From NCBI GenBank assembly GCA_937873655.1, contig CALMYQ010000101.1, forward strand, positions 124,001 to 188,000: a stretch of 64,000 nt of DNA. The letters run 5' to 3'. Shown piece by piece: positions 1 to 6,898 of this stretch. The first letter of the stretch is position 1. Each line of letters begins with the position of its first letter. The translations under genes and the position numbers were made by a program. This DNA comes from an uncultured Lewinella sp. (lineage in GTDB: Bacteria > Bacteroidota > Bacteroidia > Chitinophagales > Saprospiraceae). The notes below the pieces were generated by a model. It was given only the letters and a program-made list of their open reading frames with translations. It was not told the origin of the DNA and did not search any database.

Positions 1-2
1 GG

Positions 3-71
3 GTCTTCAATCGAAATGTCGCAGTTCTTTGCGAGTACATTGAGCTGAGCAAGTTGCAGGCCGGCCGCTGA
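3..71 (+). CDS. C-terminal end of a protein cut by the left edge (tentative)
   Basis: One plus-strand frame is open from the window edge to a TGA at 69-71 and encodes 22 residues beginning VFNRNVAV and ending KLQAGR. It would be convergent with the lipoprotein gene that ends 11 bases further on, a common arrangement here. The piece is too short to recognise and could be a chance open frame. No product is assigned. Confidence 0.3.
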   Translation, partial: VFNRNVAVLCEYIELSKLQAGR

Positions 72-82
72 GGGGAAAATGC

Positions 83-775
83 TTATTTCTCGACCACAAT
101 ACCACCACCATCCTCGATCCGGTAAAGCTTTTTCACCACACGGGTCGAATCATCCGCCGGGTCATTATTGGAGGTGTTGAACAATTCGGTTTTCGTGACC
201 CGGATCCGGCGATCATCCAGGAACCGGCTCTCGACGCGGGCTTCGTACCCTTCGCTCAGGTATTCCTGGCTCAATACCAGGCGGTTGACCCGATTGGAGG
301 ATTTATCGACGGTAACCAGTTCGAAGGCGTTGCCGTAGTGGGACTCCATCGATCTGGTATAGAAAACATACGCATTGAAGCCGGGTGATATGGATTTGTC
401 GCAGTAATAATCAGTAACGCCAAGAATGGCATGCTGGGCTTTGCTGACGGGGTTGTCCATACCTGCATTCTGCGCGACCAGGTCCAGGGTGAAATCGGTG
501 CATTCCCTGGTTTTAAACCTGGAAAGGTCAAAACCGTGCAGATCCGCAAAGGAGTCGATGTTTACCGGTTGGTTCTCTTCCATGATCTCCTGCACGATGG
601 ATTCGGCCATAGCATCCGGATAGGGTTCGCCGGGGATCTCCTCCGCTTGCTTTTCAGCGGTGGGTTCATCGTTTGCGGGCAAATCCCTGTTTTTTTCGGC
701 GTTGGTGCAGGCTGCCGCCAGGAGGAACAGGAAAGACGTAAGGACTATGCCGGGTTTAATTGAGGTGGTTTTCAT
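83..775 (-). CDS. Predicted lipoprotein of unknown function
   Basis: A 230-residue protein with a hydrophobic signal sequence ending in a lipobox (LAAAC, Cys about residue 23), so it is probably exported and lipid-anchored. The first 30 residues of the mature part are rich in Asp, Glu, Lys and Pro, a typical flexible tether. The rest is a mixed alpha/beta domain with Cys in TRECTDF and YYCDKS, and a long positively and negatively charged C-terminus ending RIEDGGGIVVEK. I do not recognise the family. The gene stands alone: its upstream neighbour on the same strand begins 140 bases away and has its own terminator. The ATG at 773-775 is the only start that keeps the signal peptide. Confidence 0.8.
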   Translation of the reverse strand: MKTTSIKPGIVLTSFLFLLAAACTNAEKNRDLPANDEPTAEKQAEEIPGEPYPDAMAESIVQEIMEENQPVNIDSFADLHGFDLSRFKTRECTDFTLDLVAQNAGMDNPVSKAQHAILGVTDYYCDKSISPGFNAYVFYTRSMESHYGNAFELVTVDKSSNRVNRLVLSQEYLSEGYEARVESRFLDDRRIRVTKTELFNTSNNDPADDSTRVVKKLYRIEDGGGIVVEK

Positions 776-804
776 TTTAGGCTGATTAGGTACGGTATCG
801 AAAG

Positions 805-850
805 TAAATAAAAAGGATTCACGCCAGATCCTTGAGGCAGGCGTGAATCC
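805..850 (-). terminator. Intrinsic terminator of the 917-1480 gene
   Basis: Arms GGATTCACGCC (815-825) and GGCGTGAATCC (840-850) are perfectly complementary over 11 bp with a 14-base loop. On the minus strand the stem is followed by a T-rich tract (complement of 805-814). It lies 67 bases past the stop of the 187-residue barrel-like protein. Confidence 0.85.
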
Positions 851-916
851 GGGATTGAGCCAATTTCCGGCTTTTTGATGAATAAGTCAACCTTTGGCCG
901 GTAAATTCTCCTGAAA

Positions 917-1480
917 TTAGTACCAATTGAAGCCGATACCTACCGAGAAGGCGACGCCGTCGCGGTGTTGATCGTTCCCGAGAAAGGCCCGTCCCAGGTG
1001 CAATTGGGTCTGCAGGTCGATGGCGAAGCGCTTCTTTTGCACGATCTCGTACCCTGTGGCGGCAGCGACTGCGCAACCGAAATTCCAACGTTCTCCTCCG
1101 GAGTTTTTCTCGTAAAGCGCCGGGAAATCCATGGCCAGACCAACGCCGCCGTTGATCCACCACCTGTCTTTGGCCCAGTATTGGACGGCGGGAATGAGCG
1201 CTTCGAAACTCCGGTCCTTGCCCTCATAATCGTAGATCATGCCGGGCAGGGTGGCCAGTACGGCCAACCGGTCGTTCACCATCCAACCGATCTTGAGGTT
1301 GGGCAGGCTGAGGGCGCCCTGGGCTTTGTTGAAAGGGACTTCCTGATCGCTGTCGGAGATGCTGATGACGCCGCCGCCGGCGCCGATGCCGAATACGAAT
1401 CCGTTCCTTTCAATACCGGTATTCTGACCGAAAACACCGAGGGCGCAAAACGTTAAAACGATGATCAAGACTTTTTTCAT
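917..1480 (-). CDS. Secreted outer-membrane-type protein, probable small beta-barrel
   Basis: A 187-residue protein with a Sec signal peptide (MKKVLIIVLTFCALGVFGQ, cleavage after about residue 19) and a mature part made of alternating short hydrophobic strands and Gly/Asn turns (GFVFGIGAGGG, WWINGGVGLAMDF), ending in an aromatic residue (FNWY). This is the usual look of a small outer-membrane beta-barrel in Bacteroidota. The family cannot be named from sequence alone. The gene is monocistronic: the MFS gene upstream ends 140 bases away and a strong terminator follows. A weak -7-like CATCTTTG (complement of 1533-1540) lies upstream of the start. Confidence 0.8.
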   Translation of the reverse strand: MKKVLIIVLTFCALGVFGQNTGIERNGFVFGIGAGGGVISISDSDQEVPFNKAQGALSLPNLKIGWMVNDRLAVLATLPGMIYDYEGKDRSFEALIPAVQYWAKDRWWINGGVGLAMDFPALYEKNSGGERWNFGCAVAAATGYEIVQKKRFAIDLQTQLHLGRAFLGNDQHRDGVAFSVGIGFNWY

Positions 1481-1621
1481 GATGTTGTTTTTTTAAGTGA
1501 ATGAAAGTTTATTGTCTTTCTCGAATTGACAATGCAAAGATGGGGCGGTGAGACGCCTCAATCGTCCTGATATGTAATTGCGTACCTTTTGGTGAGATTC
1601 CGAACGTTCGGCGGTGTGCGA

Positions 1622-2854
1622 TCAGCGCTTGCGGGCTATGATCCCGTTGATGAGCTGCATCAGTCCCATAGTGATCAGCATAACAGCGATGACCACGGCC
1701 CCCAGTGAAGGGTATCCATGGATCATGCCGTCCGCGGACTGCCGCACGAGAAGGCCTGCGACGGCGGCGGCTACCCCGCCCGCAACCTGCTGAAGGGAAG
1801 CATCCAGGGCCATGAAAGCACCCCTGTCCCGCTGATCCGGCATGGCGGTGGTCAGGGCTGTGGAGGAGATCATGCGGGCGTTGATCCCTGTAAAGAGGAG
1901 AACGTGCCAGGCAATGACCAGCCAGAGCGGCGTTATGCCCGACCGGCTGTAAACGGCCGCAATGGAAGCGGCCAGGATCGTTCCCGCGGCAAAGACCCGA
2001 AATTTGCCGTATCGGTCGGAAAGATAGCCGATGACCGGGCCGAGCGCCAGGGTGGTAATGCCGCCGATGCCGAATATCAGCGGAAGGTCCTCCAGGCTCA
2101 TGCCCAGGTTATTGGTGCTGTAGGCTGAGCCGAAGGTCATAAACATCACATCGCCGAGCACAATGAGGATGTTGTTCAGGAAAACCGCCCAGTAGTCCCG
2201 TCGGCCGAACAGCCGCAGGGGATGCCTGAGCGGGATGTCGCCTTTGTGTTGAACGGCAAGGTGGGCAACAACCGGTTTCATCCTGAACAGAACAACAGTG
2301 AAAATGATGGAACCCATACCGAAAAACGCCCAGTAAACGCTATGCCATTCAGCCCGGGCTGCCAGGTACAAAGCGAGCGGAAGACCCACAACCTGGCCGC
2401 CGGCAAACGCCATCTGCAGAAAACCCATTACCCGCCCCCGCAGGTCAACCGCGAATAAATCGGAAATGACCGCAAAACAGACGGAAGCCACAACACCCCC
2501 GAACAGCCCCGAGGTCACGCGGGCAACAACAAGGGCGATCAGCGAATCGGCGGTCGCGCACAATACCATGCCGGCCAGGAAACCGCCGTAATAAACCAAC
2601 AAAAGCCGCTTTCTGTCGAATTTGTCCGCAAAGCCGGTCGCCAAAAAACCGGATATGCCCGCACTGAAAGCATACGCCGAGACGATCAGGCCGAATTGTT
2701 CTGTGGTGAGCTTCAGATCGGGCAACAGGATGGCCGACAGGGCAGGCAAGGTCATATAATCCACCACAATAGTGAATAGAATGAACACAAATAGCGCGGT
2801 CAACAAGATCTGGTAGCCGGTGAACCGGGTGTTTTGTATGGGGCTGTCCGTCAA
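1622..2854 (-). CDS. MFS transporter, drug/sugar efflux type
   Basis: A 410-residue polytopic membrane protein with about 12 hydrophobic segments. The loop after segment 2 carries the major facilitator motif A in the form GFADKFDRKR. The pattern fits the efflux branch of the family (AraJ/YdhP-like DHA1 proteins), which exports small molecules by proton antiport; the substrate cannot be read from sequence. The start appears to be TTG at 2852-2854, overlapping the last bases of the upstream regulator gene (TTGA), which implies translational coupling. The next Met is at residue 34, inside the first membrane segment, so the TTG start is preferred. The regulator and exporter form a two-gene operon, so the regulator may control this pump. 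Confidence 0.9.
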   Translation of the reverse strand: MTDSPIQNTRFTGYQILLTALFVFILFTIVVDYMTLPALSAILLPDLKLTTEQFGLIVSAYAFSAGISGFLATGFADKFDRKRLLLVYYGGFLAGMVLCATADSLIALVVARVTSGLFGGVVASVCFAVISDLFAVDLRGRVMGFLQMAFAGGQVVGLPLALYLAARAEWHSVYWAFFGMGSIIFTVVLFRMKPVVAHLAVQHKGDIPLRHPLRLFGRRDYWAVFLNNILIVLGDVMFMTFGSAYSTNNLGMSLEDLPLIFGIGGITTLALGPVIGYLSDRYGKFRVFAAGTILAASIAAVYSRSGITPLWLVIAWHVLLFTGINARMISSTALTTAMPDQRDRGAFMALDASLQQVAGGVAAAVAGLLVRQSADGMIHGYPSLGAVVIAVMLITMGLMQLINGIIARKR

Positions 2855-4653
2855 AACTTCTTCATTTTTACCCAGGCTCTGGGCGTCATTCCTTCCATTT
2901 TCTTAAAACTGGCATTGAATACAGTCTTTGAGTTGAATCCGCTGTCATAGGCCAATCCCAAAAGGGTGAGGTGACTGTTGGCCGGATCCAGGGCTTTTAC
3001 CTTGAAAGCCTCCAGGCGGAACCCGTTGATGTATTCATTGAAGTTTTTGCCGATTTGCTCATTGAGCAGCCACGACAGTTTGTTGGGATGCAAGGCCATT
3101 TTTTCCGCCAAAGACCGGAGCGAGAGAGCCGGATCGGCAAACAGTTCTTCCGTCCGGACCCACCGGTCCAGTTCCCCAAGATAATAGGCGGTTTCTTTAC
3201 CGGTGAGCAAGGCGGGTTGGTCCGGATTGACGCCTGGCGCGGCAGCGACAGGAGAGTTCCTGGTAGCCGGAAAATTCATGCGCGCACAAATTTCCTGAAA
3301 ACGGGGGGCTTGCCGGATGTTATCCCAGATCCAGTAGTTCTTCAGCGATACCAGCATAACCGACCGTTCCTCGTAAGCTTTTTCCAGCCAGAAAATAGCC
3401 TCATCCGGCCTATTCATGAGGGCATACAGGAATGCGGGATCTGAAGAATCGACAAAAGCGGTTTGGTTTACGGCCGCCAACACTTCTTCTTTTTGGCCCA
3501 TCAGCAGTTTTACGACAAGGAGGTCCAGATTGGCCAACCCCTGCCCGCCGGAAAGCTCGAGCGCCTGGTTAATATCCTTGAGCGCTTCCTCAAAACGGCC
3601 CAGATATCCCCTGACCAATCCCCTGAAACGCAGGGCTTCGCCAAAACCAGGGTCAATGTCCAGTGCAACGCTGAATGCATCGGCCGCTTGTTCAAAACGG
3701 CGGGCAAAATAACAGGCCAGGCCCAGTTGCCAATGCGTGATGACATGGAGCGGATCGGTTTCAACGGCCTTCTGCGCTACCCGGATGGCGCGGTCGTAGT
3801 CCTTTTCAATGAAAATATAATAGTAGGTGATGAACTCGTTCTGATCCGGGAGACCGTTGGCCACTGCCTTTTCGTATTCGGCCAAAGCCTGTTCCCAGTC
3901 CCAATCGTAGAACAGCCTGATGAAAGCCAGGACCTTGTGCCCCTGCGCGTTTTGCTCCTTTAGCGCAACGGCCTTTTCAGCGGCCTGCCGGGCCAGTTCA
4001 TGGGCTTCCCGCGTCGTCAGCATACCGAAGCCGGCGGCATGGATATAGGCCTCTCCCAATGCCGACCAGGCTTCGGAGTATTGAGGGTCGAGCTGTATGG
4101 ATTGTTTGAAGAGTTCCAACGCCCGCCTGATGTCGTCAAAGTCTTTTCGCCTCAGGAAATAGTTTCCTTTCATCAGCAATTCATAGGCTTCGATGCTGCC
4201 GGTAGGAATGGCGTGCGGAAAGAACGGGAGTTCCAGGTGGCCGAAGTTCTCCCGGATCTGGTCGGCAATGAGTTCGCTGATCTCATCCTGCAAATGGAAG
4301 ATGTCCTCCAGTTCCCGGTTGTAGTTTTTCGACCAGAAATGGGTACCGTCGCCGGCGTTGATGAGCTGGGCGGTGATCCGCACCCGGTTCTTGGCCCTGC
4401 GGACGCTGCCTTCCAGAATGGTGGATACGCCCAGTTTCCTGCCGATGGTGCGAATGTCGATATTTTGATTTTTGAAAGCGAAGGAAGAAGTGCGGGCAAT
4501 GACCTTCAGGCGCGGTATCCTCGTCAACGCATTGATGATCTCCTCCGTAATGCCGTCGCTGAAGTATTCATTGTCCGGTTCGGCGCTCATGTTGACAAAA
4601 GGCAGTACGGCTATGGACTTGTCAGGTGCTGTTATGGCCTGCAGGGTTCCCAA
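2851..4653 (-). CDS. TolB-like / TPR / AraC-type one-component regulator
   Basis: A 600-residue protein in three parts. Residues 11-137 are a TolB-N/FlgO-like domain starting with the hallmark KSIAVLPFVNMS and containing EYFSDGITEEI. Residues about 145-430 are tetratricopeptide repeats. Residues about 490-600 are an AraC-type helix-turn-helix region (SLRSLAEKMALHPNKLS and the second helix-turn-helix LLGLAYDSGFNSKTVFN). Family knowledge suggests a sensor/scaffold coupled to transcription. Unlike CadC-type relatives, the DNA-binding domain is C-terminal and there is no membrane segment, so it looks cytoplasmic. The start is probably TTG at 4651-4653, because an in-frame TAA lies just upstream and the domain begins 11 residues later. 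Its stop overlaps the MFS start. Whether the N-terminus is truncated is uncertain. Confidence 0.85.
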   Translation of the reverse strand: MGTLQAITAPDKSIAVLPFVNMSAEPDNEYFSDGITEEIINALTRIPRLKVIARTSSFAFKNQNIDIRTIGRKLGVSTILEGSVRRAKNRVRITAQLINAGDGTHFWSKNYNRELEDIFHLQDEISELIADQIRENFGHLELPFFPHAIPTGSIEAYELLMKGNYFLRRKDFDDIRRALELFKQSIQLDPQYSEAWSALGEAYIHAAGFGMLTTREAHELARQAAEKAVALKEQNAQGHKVLAFIRLFYDWDWEQALAEYEKAVANGLPDQNEFITYYYIFIEKDYDRAIRVAQKAVETDPLHVITHWQLGLACYFARRFEQAADAFSVALDIDPGFGEALRFRGLVRGYLGRFEEALKDINQALELSGGQGLANLDLLVVKLLMGQKEEVLAAVNQTAFVDSSDPAFLYALMNRPDEAIFWLEKAYEERSVMLVSLKNYWIWDNIRQAPRFQEICARMNFPATRNSPVAAAPGVNPDQPALLTGKETAYYLGELDRWVRTEELFADPALSLRSLAEKMALHPNKLSWLLNEQIGKNFNEYINGFRLEAFKVKALDPANSHLTLLGLAYDSGFNSKTVFNASFKKMEGMTPRAWVKMKKF

Positions 4654-4776
4654 TATCGATTATTTATACATGGCAATGTGGGGACGATTTAGCCGCAGCC
4701 AATCACCCCAGGGCAAAAATGTACAATTTTTTTGAAAACCAGCCCTTATTGTTTACAGGATATATCGCTGCAAAAC

Positions 4777-5160
4777 TCATCCCCGCCGCTTTTCCCGCCG
4801 ATACAAAACAATTGCCCACACCGCCGACACAGCAAACGGCAGGCTCGACAGCAGGATCCTGAAATTCAGGCCCAGCATGCCGATGAACAGGATGAAGAAC
4901 AACAGGATGCCGATCAGGCCGATGCCGGTGAACGTCAGGATCCAGGACGGCTTTTTTTGGAACAGCGCGATGAGCAGCAGGATCTGCCCCAGCAACGGCA
5001 GCACCGTGAACGGGTGGATGGCGGAACCCGGGTCGGTAAACAGCCTGCGGGCTATATCCAGTTCGCCCTGGAACAAATACATGCTGTTGCCGCCGCCCCA
5101 TTCCAGGTAGCCGACCAGGGAGGTGAGGATCAGGGCAAGATTCAGGATCTTGTGTTTCAT
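4777..5160 (-). CDS. Small integral membrane protein of unknown function
   Basis: A 127-residue protein with four predicted membrane segments (about residues 5-22, 48-66, 72-96 and 101-119), short loops, and a basic C-terminal tail ending RREKRRG that should face the cytoplasm. The loop between segments 1 and 2 contains GNSMYLFQGELD, which is polar and probably periplasmic. Such four-helix proteins are common orphan genes in Saprospiria. It reads in the same direction as the TolB/AraC regulator, 123 bases upstream of it, with no terminator seen between. The function is unknown. Confidence 0.7.
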   Translation of the reverse strand: MKHKILNLALILTSLVGYLEWGGGNSMYLFQGELDIARRLFTDPGSAIHPFTVLPLLGQILLLIALFQKKPSWILTFTGIGLIGILLFFILFIGMLGLNFRILLSSLPFAVSAVWAIVLYRREKRRG

Positions 5161-5252
5161 TTTCTTCTTTTCGTTGCCGGGCGAATTTCCGCGTTTTCCC
5201 GAATATATTTCACCCCATTGATCAAAATCATCCCCGTTTCCGGTCGGGGTTT

Positions 5253-5283
5253 TTGGGCATCACCGGGCAATTGCCGATATTTG
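5253..5283 (+). promoter_or_regulatory. Promoter candidate for the YggS-family gene
   Basis: A -33 element TTTTTG (TTG at 5253-5255), a 20-base spacer and GATATTTG (5276-5283, 7 of 8 positions of TAnnTTTG) match the Bacteroidota sigma-A promoter. Transcription would start near 5288, about 22 bases before the ATG at 5310, which argues for that start codon over the in-frame TTG at 5253. Confidence 0.6.
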
Positions 5284-5309
5284 CCCGCATAGCAAACCTG
5301 ACCGAATTT

Positions 5310-5966
5310 ATGCTTTCAGCCATTCTGGACCAGCTCAAACCCTACCGCGCCAAACTCGTCGCCGTCTCCAAAAGGCGAACGATCCCCGAGATCCGGGCCA
5401 TCTATGACCAAGGGCAGCGGGACTTCGCCGAAAACCGGGTCCAGGACCTGCTGGAGCGCAGGGAAGCCCTCCCCGCCGACATCCGCTGGCACCTGATCGG
5501 CCACCTTCAATCCAACAAGGTCAAATACATCGCCGATTTCATCCACCTGATCCACGCGGTTGACAGCCTGGGCCTGCTGCAGGAAATTGACAAGCGCGCA
5601 CAGGCCGCCGGCAGGGTCATCGACTGCCTGCTGCAGTTCAAAATCGCGGAAGAAGACACCAAATACGGCATTCCGGACCTTGCGACTGCAGAAGCGATGC
5701 TGGGGTCGGCCGGATTCAGCCGGTTGTCCCACGTCCGGGTTTGCGGGGTGATGGGCATGGCGACCTTCACGGACGACGAAGACCGGGTGCGGGCTGAATT
5801 CAGAAAATTAGCCGGTATTTTCAAGGCCCTGAAGTGGGCCTTTTTCAAGGACAACGACCGGTTCAGCGAGCTTTCCATGGGCATGTCCGGCGATTACGGC
5901 ATCGCGCTGGAGGAAGGCAGCACCCTGGTGAGGATCGGAACCCTGCTGTTTGAAGGAGAGGATTAA
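5310..5966 (+). CDS. YggS/PROSC-family pyridoxal phosphate-binding protein
   Basis: A 218-residue single-domain TIM-barrel protein of the YggS (PLPBP) family. These proteins bind pyridoxal 5'-phosphate through a Schiff base and buffer cellular vitamin B6, with no known catalytic reaction. Visible hallmarks are the PLP lysine in LVAVSK (Lys21), FAENRVQDL, WHLIGHLQSNK, the phosphate-binding region ELSMGMSGDY and the C-terminal VRIGTLLFE. The length is slightly shorter than the usual 225-235 residues. The start at 5310 is chosen because a promoter lies at 5253-5283 and because extending to 5253 adds 19 residues not seen in the family. It stands alone, with convergent or divergent neighbours on both sides. 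Confidence 0.93.
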   Translation: MLSAILDQLKPYRAKLVAVSKRRTIPEIRAIYDQGQRDFAENRVQDLLERREALPADIRWHLIGHLQSNKVKYIADFIHLIHAVDSLGLLQEIDKRAQAAGRVIDCLLQFKIAEEDTKYGIPDLATAEAMLGSAGFSRLSHVRVCGVMGMATFTDDEDRVRAEFRKLAGIFKALKWAFFKDNDRFSELSMGMSGDYGIALEEGSTLVRIGTLLFEGED

Positions 5967-5973
5967 CGGAATT

Positions 5974-6684
5974 TCAAAGGCTGATGTAAAGGCCGATATC
6001 GCTGATGACCCGGCTCCAGGGCAATTCGAATTCCCGAAAGCGTTTCTCTTTCAGCTTCAGGTCGGCATCCAGGTAAGGCACCTCACCGATCAAAAAATGT
6101 ATGGGCACTGCAAATTCCACAAAAAAACCGATGTTCCTGCCCAATGCTTTCCTGCCGCCCACAAACGGGCTCAATCCGACAATGTGCAGAGTGCTTTGGT
6201 TGGTTGTGATCAGATCACGGTCCGTGCCGGTTAATTTGATGGTTTTGTAAAATGAATTGACGTCTGCCCGCGCCAGGCCGAAGCCCAGATCCAGGCCGTA
6301 ATACACCGGCAGTACATTATTGCGCATATTCCTGGAAATGCCGATCCCCGCCAGAAAACCCGTTTTTGGCGTGTACAGGTTCTCCACGTAAGTGAGGCTT
6401 TCCGGCTGGTTATCCTCTATCTCTTCGGCGCTCACGAAACTGCTGCCGGTATAATTCCGGTTGTTGATAGACAGGCGGAACCGGAGGTCTCCGTTTTTCT
6501 GGAGTTCCCGGTATACCAGTTCCAGTTCGGAATAGTCGATGTTGCCGCCGCCTGCACGGATGATCAGAGGAAGGACATCAAGGCCGAATTCGGTGCGATA
6601 ACGGGTGGGCAGGTCGGGCAGTTGAGCTTTGAGGCTCAGACAAGTGAGGAGCAAGAGCAGCGAAAACGAAATCCTGGCGATCAT
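5974..6684 (-). CDS. Secreted outer-membrane-type protein of unknown function
   Basis: A 236-residue protein with a signal peptide (MIARISFSLLLLLTCLSLKAQ, cleavage after about residue 20). The mature part alternates polar and hydrophobic residues with Gly-rich turns (PVYYGLDLGFGLARADV, LSPFVGGRKALGRNIGFFVEFAVPIHF) and ends VISDIGLYISL, consistent with a beta-barrel closing strand. It resembles the many lineage-specific barrel proteins of Saprospiria, but no family can be named. It is convergent with the YggS-family gene, with only 7 bases between the stops and no obvious hairpin. The ATG at 6682-6684 places the signal peptide correctly. Confidence 0.78.
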   Translation of the reverse strand: MIARISFSLLLLLTCLSLKAQLPDLPTRYRTEFGLDVLPLIIRAGGGNIDYSELELVYRELQKNGDLRFRLSINNRNYTGSSFVSAEEIEDNQPESLTYVENLYTPKTGFLAGIGISRNMRNNVLPVYYGLDLGFGLARADVNSFYKTIKLTGTDRDLITTNQSTLHIVGLSPFVGGRKALGRNIGFFVEFAVPIHFLIGEVPYLDADLKLKEKRFREFELPWSRVISDIGLYISL

Positions 6685-6826
6685 ACGGCGGTCATGGGTT
6701 CTGAAACATAACGCAGATTCACCGCAATATTTTCACCGGGAGACGATTTTAACAAACAGGCGTCGTCTCAAAACCTTTCAAACAGCGGAATAAATATAAT
6801 TATCTGGTTGTTAATTAATTAAGGGG

Positions 6827-6890
6827 TCTGCAGTTCATCAGTTGGCAGCCAGCAGCATTACTGTCGACTGCCAACTGAAGGACTGCAAAC
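6827..6890. repeat. REP-like inverted repeat, copy 1
   Basis: The core TCAGTTGGCAG (6838-6848) is repeated inverted as CTGCCAACTGA (6868-6878) around a 19-base spacer. The flanks (TCTGCAGTTCAT to the left, AGGACTGCAAAC to the right) match those of the element at 10621-10680, so the two are homologous over about 60 bp. The copy sits just beyond the 3' end of the lamin-tail gene. No T-run follows the hairpin, so it is not a classical intrinsic terminator. Confidence 0.75.
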
Positions 6891-6898
6891 GCTTTTCT

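Noticed and set aside
5253-5309. Extended start (TTG at 5253) of the YggS-family gene
   Set aside because: The TTG is part of a well-formed -33 element; transcription should start downstream, and the family begins at the ATG at 5310.
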